From positions 1-12,621 of the forward strand of contig JBICIE010000316.1 of the NCBI GenBank assembly GCA_043101635.1: a stretch of 12,621 nucleotides of DNA. Reading direction: 5' to 3'. Under the pieces are notes generated by a model that saw nothing but the letters and a program-made list of their open reading frames with translations, was not told where the DNA came from and ran no database searches. This DNA is from CAYMJK01 sp043101635. Lineage in GTDB: Bacteria; Planctomycetota; Phycisphaerae; Phycisphaerales; UBA1924. Below, piece after piece: positions 5,113 to 10,781 of the stretch. Position numbers and translations under genes: made by a program. The number at the start of each line of letters is the position of its first letter. Position 1 is the first letter of the stretch.

Positions 5113-6693
5113 ATGTTTCGTTATCCAATGCGCGCCGCAGGCGCCGCGACGGCGATCGTGTGCGCCGGCGCCGCGGCAACACCGGCGCTCGCCGTTGAAC
5201 TGTTCCCGGGCGGTTCGGTGACGCTTCCCGGCGGATCCATCGCCGGTACGGTCGTCCGAGACGCCCTCGTGCCCTTCCGGATCCTCGACGCCGGCGGGCA
5301 GGTCCTGCTGAGCGGCAATGTGCAGGATCGCGTCCTGCGGACATCCAGCGGCGAGCTGGCCTTCGTGCCGCGCATCCGCGATGTCGTCGGCCCCGGCGCC
5401 TTTGGCATCGAGCAGGTGGTTCGCGACGGGTTCACCGGTTTCAGCACCGACGTGAACTACTCCGCCACCGGGCTGGGCTCGGCGGTCCCGACATCCTGCG
5501 CCCGCAGCGGCGATGGCGACGATCTGGACTACAGCTTCGCATTCGCGCCGATCTTCTCCCAGCAGGAATCGAAGTTCTTCTGGGCCGATACCGACGGCGA
5601 GACCTTCGGCCTCTCCGGCAGCATGACCATCCGCCTGCAGAATGGGCGCAGCACGACGATCACCGTTGCGGCGCCGGTCGTCGACACGACGCCGCCGGAT
5701 GTAGCGATCACCGCCCCCGGTCCGTTCGAGTGCGGCTGCAACCCGATGGAGATCCGGGGCACGATCCTCGACGATGAGAGCGACATCGAGAGCTGGACGC
5801 TCGACTACGCCCGCGACGCCGCCGGCCCCTGGATGACCATCGCCACCGGCACGCCGCCGGTCGGGCCGGATGGCGTCATCGCCCTCTGGGATACCACGGG
5901 CCTGTCGCAGGGCGATTACTTCCTGCGGGTGCGGGCCGAGAACGGCGCCGGCATGACCAGCCAGGTCACCAGCGCGGTGTTCGTGGACACGTCGTTCCAG
6001 AACGTGGAACTGCGGGTCCCGGACGATGGCGGGCTGTACGGCGGGCGCATCTGCTTCGACGGCACGGCCTGGGACCGCTGCCCGGACTTCTACCGCGTTG
6101 ATTGGCGCCCGGCCGGCGCAGGCAGCTTCCAGCCGGTGGACTCATCAATGCCCACGTATCCCGGCACGGTCATCAATGATCCGCTGGCGACGTGGGAGGC
6201 CGGCAGCCTGGCCGATGGCGACTACCAGGTGCGCCTGCGCGGCCAGGATGCGTGCGGCAACACCGAGTCGGTCGTCCACGACATCACCATCGACAACACA
6301 CCGCCGGTGGCCGAGATCACCGCGCCGGGCCCGTGCACGTATCAGTGCGATGACATTGTCATCCGCGGCACGGCCAGCGACGCCAACCTGCGCCGCTGGA
6401 GCCTCCAGTACACCGGTGGCGACGAGCGCGGCTGGCGGGAGATCGCCAGCGGCACGACCAGCGTCGTCGATGATGTGCTGGCCGTCTGGGACGCTTCGGG
6501 CCTGCGCCCGTGCGCCTACACCATCCGGCTCGTCGTCGACGATGAGGCGGTGGTCAACTGCGTGACCAATCACGATCGGCGCGACCGCGTGAGCATCAAC
6601 GTCGGCGCCTACGCCGACTGCGACGGCAATGGAACCCTTGACTTCTTCGACTTCCTGTGCTTCCAGAACGCCTTTGCGGCGGGTTGTCCGTAG
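5113..6693 (+). CDS. Secreted Ig-like protein with C-terminal dockerin-like tail, paralog 3 of 3
   Basis: Function unknown; 526 residues. The signal peptide is residues 1-27 (cleavage after TPALA). The unrecognised N-terminal domain carries CARSGDGDDLDYS and QESKFFWADTDG; three Ig/FN3-like domains and an EF-hand-like tail, ADCDGNGTLDFFDFLCFQ..GCP, follow. The ATG at 5113 has GGAG (5101-5104) at 8-nt spacing; an in-frame GTG at 5080 would add 11 residues before the signal peptide and is rejected. The sequence is mosaic relative to its sisters: the N-terminal part (SIAGTVVRDxLVPF) follows paralog 1, while the middle Ig domain (GTAWDxCPDxYRVD, YPGTVINDPLATW) follows paralog 2. The tail DNA differs from both at many synonymous positions. 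A secreted, Ca2+-stabilised surface or matrix protein is inferred from domains only. Confidence 0.9.
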   Translation: MFRYPMRAAGAATAIVCAGAAATPALAVELFPGGSVTLPGGSIAGTVVRDALVPFRILDAGGQVLLSGNVQDRVLRTSSGELAFVPRIRDVVGPGAFGIEQVVRDGFTGFSTDVNYSATGLGSAVPTSCARSGDGDDLDYSFAFAPIFSQQESKFFWADTDGETFGLSGSMTIRLQNGRSTTITVAAPVVDTTPPDVAITAPGPFECGCNPMEIRGTILDDESDIESWTLDYARDAAGPWMTIATGTPPVGPDGVIALWDTTGLSQGDYFLRVRAENGAGMTSQVTSAVFVDTSFQNVELRVPDDGGLYGGRICFDGTAWDRCPDFYRVDWRPAGAGSFQPVDSSMPTYPGTVINDPLATWEAGSLADGDYQVRLRGQDACGNTESVVHDITIDNTPPVAEITAPGPCTYQCDDIVIRGTASDANLRRWSLQYTGGDERGWREIASGTTSVVDDVLAVWDASGLRPCAYTIRLVVDDEAVVNCVTNHDRRDRVSINVGAYADCDGNGTLDFFDFLCFQNAFAAGCP

Positions 6694-6719
6694 GATGCGC
6701 GGCATCCGGGACTGACAGC

Positions 6720-6752
6720 GCGGGCCGTCCTGCGGGGCGGCCCGTCTTTATG
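6720..6752 (+). terminator. Terminator after paralog 3
   Basis: CGGGCCG (6721-6727) pairs with CGGCCCG (6738-6744), with a GC-rich 10-nt loop and the tail TCTTTATGTT. It is a shortened version of the GGCGGGCCGC hairpins after the two sister genes, about 27 bp after the stop, and separates the array from the convergent gene ending at 6780. Confidence 0.7.
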
Positions 6753-6779
6753 TTCATCTCGGGCGGCCGGAGGCGGCGA

Positions 6780-8534
6780 TCACGGCATGTTGCGCTCGCC
6801 CAGCAGGCCGGCCAGTTCTGCCTTTTCCGCCGACTCGCTGCACGCCCCCAGCAGTTCTTCGAGCCACGCCCGGATCCACGGGTCCTCACTGCCCGCCAAC
6901 TCGCGCAGCTTCTCGAAGTGGCGCTCGAGGAACGCGTCAGGCTCATCCCATGCGACGGCGTAGGTGTCGTCCACCGTCCATGTCGAGTGGGCCGGGTCGA
7001 TGACCAGCGCGCTGGCGGCGCCGCTCCAGCGGAAACGAATGCGCCCGCTGTCCTCGAACAGGACGATCGGCGCCGGCGGCGCAGGCGCATCCGGCGGGCT
7101 GGAAAGGCGGGCGGGATCGAGGCGGTACTGGGCTCGGAACTCGTACTCGAACGCCGCCGGCCACTGATCGGCGTCCAGTATGGTCAGCGTCGAATCGTGC
7201 GAGGCGTCCACGAAGCGGTTGTCAGCGCTGACGCTGCGCATCGCGATGAAGCCGCCTTGCCCGGGTCCCGTGTCGAGCGCGCCGTGGACGCCCCGCGGCG
7301 TGATGCGCAGCCACGCGTCCTGCCAGTGGCCGTAGTCGCCCTGGCCGTTCCGCCCGCCGCAGGCGACCACCAGCCAGCGCCGGTTGTCAGCGGCGCGCTC
7401 AATGCGAGGAATCGGCGCGTCGTAGCTGTTGGATGCGGTCCCGACGACGTCGATGAACCGCCACGCGCTGCCGTCGCGCCTGAAGAGAGAGAACTGCCAG
7501 TACAATCCGTGCTGGTCGCCGACGCGAACGACGGCGTCCATTCCGGCGCGGCCGTCGAGATCAAGATCGAACCGGCTGACCTGAAGTGGGCCCGCCTCAC
7601 CGTCGTACGGCTGAAGGAAGATGCGGCGCGCGACGACGCCGAGGTCGCGCATTGCGACAACCGCGTCGCGCCCTGATGCGCCCTCCAGCGTCTCGACGAG
7701 AGCCTGCGGTGTGAGCGAGTCCCCAGGCTGCTGACCGATGAACTCCTCAGGCGGCACAGCGGGGACGCGCCGCAGCGCCAGCTCGATGAACTCCTTCGTC
7801 CAGCGCCCGCCGCCGGCATCGGCGGCCTCAAGGGCGGCAACACACGCGTCGCGTTCGGCGCCGAGTTCATAACGCAGCCGGTCCAGCACGAACGCCGCGC
7901 TCTCCCGAATCTTCGGGTCCGGATCTTCCAGCCAGCGCCGAAGCGCTGCCGCAACGCGGTCGATCGGCAGCGCAGCGGGGTTTGAGAGCGCCACCATGTT
8001 CATCGCCCGCCGGCGATTGGCCACCGGGGCGTCCGACTCGCACACCGCCAGCAGGCGCGATTGCAGCAGGCGCCACTGCCACGCGTCAAACCGTCGGCGC
8101 GGATACCACCAGAGGGGCCCGTGAAACCGGTAGGTCCGATCGTGAAGCTCCTCCAGCGGCCAGATCTCATCCGTCCAGGGCAGCATCACGATCAGCGCCG
8201 TATCCGGGATCCACTTTCTCCACGCCCCGCCCGCCGACAGCGGCCACGCAATCGCCGCGCCCCCCGCGCACGCGACCAGCGCGCCCGCCGCGGCGAGCCC
8301 CCAGCGCCTCCGACACCGCAGCATGCGGCGCTCGGACTTGGCCTCGCGCCCGCACTCAGGACACTTCCGGCCGGTCGTTCCCTCCATCGAGTACCAGCAG
8401 CGAGGGCAGCGCCGGGTCCGCCCCTGTCGGATGCGCGCCAGCCCGTCACCGAGCAGCGACCACGCGATCAGCACTGCGGCGCCGAGCACGACAACTGCCC
8501 CGGCGCCGATCCAGATCCAATCGCCCAGTCCCAT
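6780..8534 (-). CDS. Membrane-anchored zinc-ribbon protein with HEAT-like and FG-GAP-like regions
   Basis: Hypothetical protein, 584 residues. Residues 5-28 form a hydrophobic segment. A short rubredoxin/zinc-ribbon motif follows, CPRCWYSMEGTTGRKCPECG, with Zn ligands C43, C46, C58 and C61, a module I recall as frequent in planctomycetes. A second membrane segment lies at about 79-100, so the ribbon is probably a short loop between two helices. The body has helical HEAT-like stretches (about 173-258, with LEDPDPKIRESAAFVLDRL at 202-220), then a beta region with an FG-GAP/VCBS-like acidic motif DLDLDGRAGMDAVV (323-336), a Pro-rich linker (480-489) and a helical C-terminus. The start at 8534 is chosen because the longer frame upstream runs antisense into folD and has no protein-like composition. 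The gene diverges from folD across 94 bp and converges on the secreted array. Role unknown; protein-protein interaction or sensing at the membrane is a guess. Confidence 0.8.
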   Translation of the reverse strand: MGLGDWIWIGAGAVVVLGAAVLIAWSLLGDGLARIRQGRTRRCPRCWYSMEGTTGRKCPECGREAKSERRMLRCRRRWGLAAAGALVACAGGAAIAWPLSAGGAWRKWIPDTALIVMLPWTDEIWPLEELHDRTYRFHGPLWWYPRRRFDAWQWRLLQSRLLAVCESDAPVANRRRAMNMVALSNPAALPIDRVAAALRRWLEDPDPKIRESAAFVLDRLRYELGAERDACVAALEAADAGGGRWTKEFIELALRRVPAVPPEEFIGQQPGDSLTPQALVETLEGASGRDAVVAMRDLGVVARRIFLQPYDGEAGPLQVSRFDLDLDGRAGMDAVVRVGDQHGLYWQFSLFRRDGSAWRFIDVVGTASNSYDAPIPRIERAADNRRWLVVACGGRNGQGDYGHWQDAWLRITPRGVHGALDTGPGQGGFIAMRSVSADNRFVDASHDSTLTILDADQWPAAFEYEFRAQYRLDPARLSSPPDAPAPPAPIVLFEDSGRIRFRWSGAASALVIDPAHSTWTVDDTYAVAWDEPDAFLERHFEKLRELAGSEDPWIRAWLEELLGACSESAEKAELAGLLGERNMP

Positions 8535-8541
8535 CGCTCCG

Positions 8542-8547
8542 AGTCTA
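8542..8547 (-). promoter_or_regulatory. Candidate -10 box TAGACT of the zinc-ribbon gene
   Basis: On the minus strand TAGACT ends 7 nt before the ATG at 8534, and GCAACA (8565-8570) stands 17 bp upstream as a partial -35. Transcription would start at about the first base of the start codon, giving a leaderless mRNA. GGAG is present but only 2 nt from the ATG, too close to work well as a Shine-Dalgarno. Confidence 0.4.
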
Positions 8548-8617
8548 CCGGCGCAGGCAGTCGATGTTGCGGGCTGGAGGGCCCGCGCCCTCCTTCCGAC
8601 CCCCGACTCCCGCCACC

Positions 8618-8623
8618 TATCCT
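8618..8623 (+). promoter_or_regulatory. Candidate -10 box TATCCT of the folD-family gene
   Basis: TATCCT stands 5 nt before the ATG at 8629, and the bases between are all C, so no Shine-Dalgarno exists. The divergent 94-bp region 8535-8628 also holds a short inverted repeat, GCGGGC-TGGAGG-GCCCGC (8569-8586), of unknown meaning. Confidence 0.35.
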
Positions 8624-8628
8624 CCCCC

Positions 8629-9498
8629 ATGCCCGCCCGCCTGATCGACGGCAAGGCCCTGGCCCGCGAGCACCGCGAGCGCATCGGCGCGCGCGTTGCG
8701 AAGCTCCGTGACCAGGGCCGGCCGGTCCGGCTCGACGCCGTGCTGGTCGAGACCGGCCACGCCGGCGCCCGCATGTACGCCGAGAACCAGGGGCGCACCT
8801 GCGAGCGGCTGGGGATCGGCTACAAGCTGCACCGGCTGCCGGCCGAGGCCGGCTTCGACGAGATCGCCGGGCGCGTCCTGCTGCTGAACACCCAGGACAG
8901 CGTGCACGCCATCATGCTGCACATGCCCCTGCCGCAGGGTGTCGATCCCTACGAGGTCCAGCGCCTGATCGACCCGGACAAGGATGTCGAGGGCGTCAAC
9001 CCGGCCAACATCGGTAACGTCGTCTACGGTCGCAGCTCGCTGGCGCCCTGCACGGCGCTGGCCACTCTGCGGATGATCCAGTCCACCGGCGTCGAGATCC
9101 GCGGCAAGCGGGCGGTGGTGGTGGGGGCGGGCGATGTCGTCGGCAAGCCGATCGCCGTGCTGCTGATGCGCCACGAGGCGACGGTCATCAGTTGTAACAT
9201 CCACACCCAGGGGCTGCTCGAGTTGGCCCGCTCGGCCGACATCCTCGTCGGCGCCACCGGCGTGCCCGAGCTGATCCGGGCCGACTGGGTCAAGCCCGGC
9301 GCCATCGTGGTGGATGTCGGCGTCAGTGAGATCGAGGGGCCCGATGGCAAGAAGACGGTGGGGGACGTCGCCTTCGACGAGGTGCGCGAAGTTGCGAGCT
9401 GGCTCAGCCCCGTGCCCGGCGGCGTGGGCCCGATGACCGTGGCGATGCTGCTGAGCAACGTGGTCGACGCGGCCGAGTCGGCGCCGGTCGTCGAGTGA
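8629..9498 (+). CDS. folD: FolD-family methylenetetrahydrofolate dehydrogenase, probably lacking cyclohydrolase activity
   Basis: FolD oxidises 5,10-methylene-THF to methenyl-THF with NAD(P)+ and usually hydrolyses that to 10-formyl-THF, in cytoplasmic one-carbon metabolism. The 289 residues have family length and landmarks: LIDGKALA, KDVEGVNPANIGN (118-130), PCT (140-142), the nucleotide-binding stretch VVVGAGDVVGKPIAVLL (163-179), ADILVGATGVP (203-213), GAIVVDVG (224-231) and the C-terminal PVPGGVGPMTVAMLL (261-275). Key residues differ from bifunctional FolD. In the Y-x-x-x-K motif Y50 is kept but Lys is Gln54. The Gln of the QLPLP motif is His98 (HMPLP). The second Asp of KDVDG is Glu121. 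From memory, yeast monofunctional Mtd1 has a similar RMYA..TCE.LG region and KDVEG, so a dehydrogenase-only enzyme is the best reading. The ATG at 8629 gives the proper N-terminus; no Shine-Dalgarno. Confidence 0.88.
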   Translation: MPARLIDGKALAREHRERIGARVAKLRDQGRPVRLDAVLVETGHAGARMYAENQGRTCERLGIGYKLHRLPAEAGFDEIAGRVLLLNTQDSVHAIMLHMPLPQGVDPYEVQRLIDPDKDVEGVNPANIGNVVYGRSSLAPCTALATLRMIQSTGVEIRGKRAVVVGAGDVVGKPIAVLLMRHEATVISCNIHTQGLLELARSADILVGATGVPELIRADWVKPGAIVVDVGVSEIEGPDGKKTVGDVAFDEVREVASWLSPVPGGVGPMTVAMLLSNVVDAAESAPVVE

Positions 9499-9528
9499 GC
9501 TCCGCCGGTCTCGGCCGATCCGCGGCCG

Positions 9529-9534
9529 TACCAT
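9529..9534 (+). promoter_or_regulatory. Candidate -10 box TACCAT of the 200-residue lipoprotein gene
   Basis: TACCAT, the same hexamer as before pheS, lies 5 nt before the ATG at 9540 in the 41-bp gap after folD. No Shine-Dalgarno is present. It suggests a separate leaderless transcript, although read-through from folD is also possible since no terminator lies between the two genes. Confidence 0.35.
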
Positions 9535-9539
9535 GGTTC

Positions 9540-10142
9540 ATGATTGATCGCAGAATCCTCGCCGCTCTCGCTCTGCCGCTCGTCCTGGCCGGGTGCGACC
9601 AGAACTCCGCTCCAGTCCAGACCCAGTCGGGCTCGCCTCCGCCGCCGGCTCAGGCGCAGCCGGGCCAGCCCGAGACCCCGCCGCCCCTGACGCCGGCCGA
9701 GGGGGAGATGGCCGTTGCCGGCATCCTGTTCCCGGTTCCGGAAGGCTGGCGCCAGGTGGCCCCGTCGAACCAGATGCGCCTGGCCGAGCTGCACTATGGC
9801 GAGGGCGACAGCCTCTGCGTCGCCGCCTTCAGCACCGCCGGCGGCTCGGTGATCGCCAACATCGAGCGCTGGGCCATGCAGATGCAGGGTCCCGGCGGCG
9901 AACCGCTGACGGCGCAGGCCCAGATGCGCCAGGTCAGCGGCGTGCCGGTGCACACCGTCGAACTGACCGGCACGTACCTCGGCATGGGTCAGCAGCCCGC
10001 TCAGCCGGATACCACCATGCGCGGCGCCATTCTGGAGCGCCCCACCGGCCTGCTGTTCATCAAGATGACCGGCCCCGCTGACGCCATGGAAGCATGCGCC
10101 CCGGGCTGGGAGACTCTGGTCAACGGCCTGCGGACGAACTGA
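9540..10142 (+). CDS. Lipoprotein of unknown function
   Basis: Hypothetical, 200 residues. A lipoprotein signal peptide with the classic lipobox LAGC (lipidated Cys19) is followed by a flexible Pro/Gln-rich linker (about 30-51). A globular domain (about 55-200) follows with GILFPVPEGWRQV (61-73), MRLAEL, GGSVIANIERW (101-111), VPVHTVELTGTY (135-146), RGAILE and LLFIKMTGPADAME (171-184). This pattern resembles uncharacterised planctomycete and proteobacterial lipoproteins; I cannot name a function. C93 and C186 could form a disulfide. The ATG at 9540 is used because the signal peptide starts directly there; the longer frame from 9495 overlaps the folD stop and adds residues in front of the signal. 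It lies 41 bp after folD and ends at a strong bidirectional terminator. Confidence 0.85.
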   Translation: MIDRRILAALALPLVLAGCDQNSAPVQTQSGSPPPPAQAQPGQPETPPPLTPAEGEMAVAGILFPVPEGWRQVAPSNQMRLAELHYGEGDSLCVAAFSTAGGSVIANIERWAMQMQGPGGEPLTAQAQMRQVSGVPVHTVELTGTYLGMGQQPAQPDTTMRGAILERPTGLLFIKMTGPADAMEACAPGWETLVNGLRTN

Positions 10143-10163
10143 GCCGGACGGTTTGTCGCACGC

Positions 10164-10190
10164 AAAAGCCCGCCTCGCGGCGGGCTTTTT
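10164..10190. terminator. Bidirectional Rho-independent terminator between convergent lipoprotein genes
   Basis: AAAAGCCCGCC (10164-10174) and GGCGGGCTTTT (10179-10189) form a perfect 11-bp stem with a 4-nt loop, with a T run on the plus strand (10186-10190) and A's on the other side that become a T run in the minus direction. It lies 22 bp after the stop at 10142 and about 40 bp beyond the stop at 10232 of the convergent gene, and should end both transcripts. Confidence 0.92.
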
Positions 10191-10231
10191 CACCCCACGA
10201 GCGAGCCCTCCTCTTCGCGGCTCGCCGTTCG

Positions 10232-10702
10232 TTACTGCCCTTCGCCCCGGACCGGCGCCGGCCAGTCGCGGGCTTCGCCCTGCTTGACGAGCACGTCGCT
10301 GCGGAAGTAGAACCAGCGCTCGTCCCGCTTGATATGGCCGTACCTGCGTTCGCCGTCAAACCGGTACACCTGCTTGTGGATCACCGCAAACGCGTCCACC
10401 GGTGTCGCGAACGAGCTGTTGCGCTCCATGAACCGCGCCTGCGGGAACAGCTCGCGGAACTCTTCGATGGTCGTCTGAGGCGAGAGCTGCCTGAGCTGGT
10501 CGGCATACGCCACATCAAAGCTCGGCAGTTCGCTGGCGCTTTCCACCTCGGGGATGCTGGCGAGCTGGTCGCTGTCGAGCCGCACCCGTTCGGAACTGCT
10601 TGGCGCAGCCGGCCGGTTGCCGATCGCGACAACGCACCCCGCCGAACTGAGCACGGCTGCGGCGAGGGCGCCAGTCAGGGCGATTCTGCTCGGTCGATGC
10701 AC
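10232..10702 (-). CDS. Small lipoprotein, possibly BamE/SmpA-like
   Basis: Hypothetical, 156 residues. It starts at GTG (10702), with AAGGAG (10710-10715) 7 nt before it; no ATG alternative is in frame nearby. The signal peptide has a hydrophobic core, TGALAAAVLSSAGC, with Cys23 as likely lipidation site, although Ser rather than Leu at -3 makes the lipobox imperfect. A linker (31-60) leads to a small domain with TIEEFRELFPQARFME (78-93), FAVIHKQVYRFDGERRYGH (105-123) and RWFYFRSDVLVKQGE (129-143). The order helix-threshold-then-paired-strands loosely recalls the BamE/SmpA fold of outer-membrane assembly lipoproteins, but this is a weak impression. It lies 79 bp downstream of the ABC permease on the same strand, so co-transcription is possible; TAGCAT at 10748-10753 could be its own -10. 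Confidence 0.75.
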   Translation of the reverse strand: MHRPSRIALTGALAAAVLSSAGCVVAIGNRPAAPSSSERVRLDSDQLASIPEVESASELPSFDVAYADQLRQLSPQTTIEEFRELFPQARFMERNSSFATPVDAFAVIHKQVYRFDGERRYGHIKRDERWFYFRSDVLVKQGEARDWPAPVRGEGQ

Positions 10703-10781
10703 GGGAGGTCTCCTTCTCTAGGGTGTGCGCTGTGCCGCCTCCCGGGACATGCTACCGCCCCCGCTCCCGGGTCGTCACCAG

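Larger units (their letters stand above)
1384..6693 (+). repeat. Tandem triplication of a secreted-protein gene
   Basis: Three full-length copies in the same direction start 1907 and 1822 bp apart, each with signal peptide, N-terminal domain, three Ig-like domains and dockerin-like tail in the same order, and each followed by a hairpin with the GCGGGCCGC core. Coding parts align almost without gaps, while the 5' spacers (326 and 247 bp) share little. Divergence is substantial overall, so the duplication is not recent, apart from the conserved tail block in copies 1 and 2. Confidence 0.9.

Noticed and set aside
6657..7676. 339-codon plus-strand frame opposite the zinc-ribbon gene
   Set aside because: Overlaps the end of paralog 3 and the terminator, has no domain-like features, and is antisense to a better supported gene.
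8535..8798. 88-codon N-terminal extension of the zinc-ribbon gene
   Set aside because: Runs antisense into the folD coding region, has an Arg/Ser/Ala-rich shadow composition and would remove the natural N-terminal membrane segment.
8629..9498. folD as a decayed pseudogene because of its active-site changes
   Set aside because: Full length, no frameshift or stop, with the cofactor-binding and C-terminal motifs intact; the changes are few and agree with a dehydrogenase-only subtype.
10741..10771. CCCGGGA/TCCCGGG inverted repeat after the permease as a terminator
   Set aside because: Seven-bp stem, large 17-nt loop and no T tract on the minus strand; CCCGGG is itself a palindrome, so the pairing is ambiguous.
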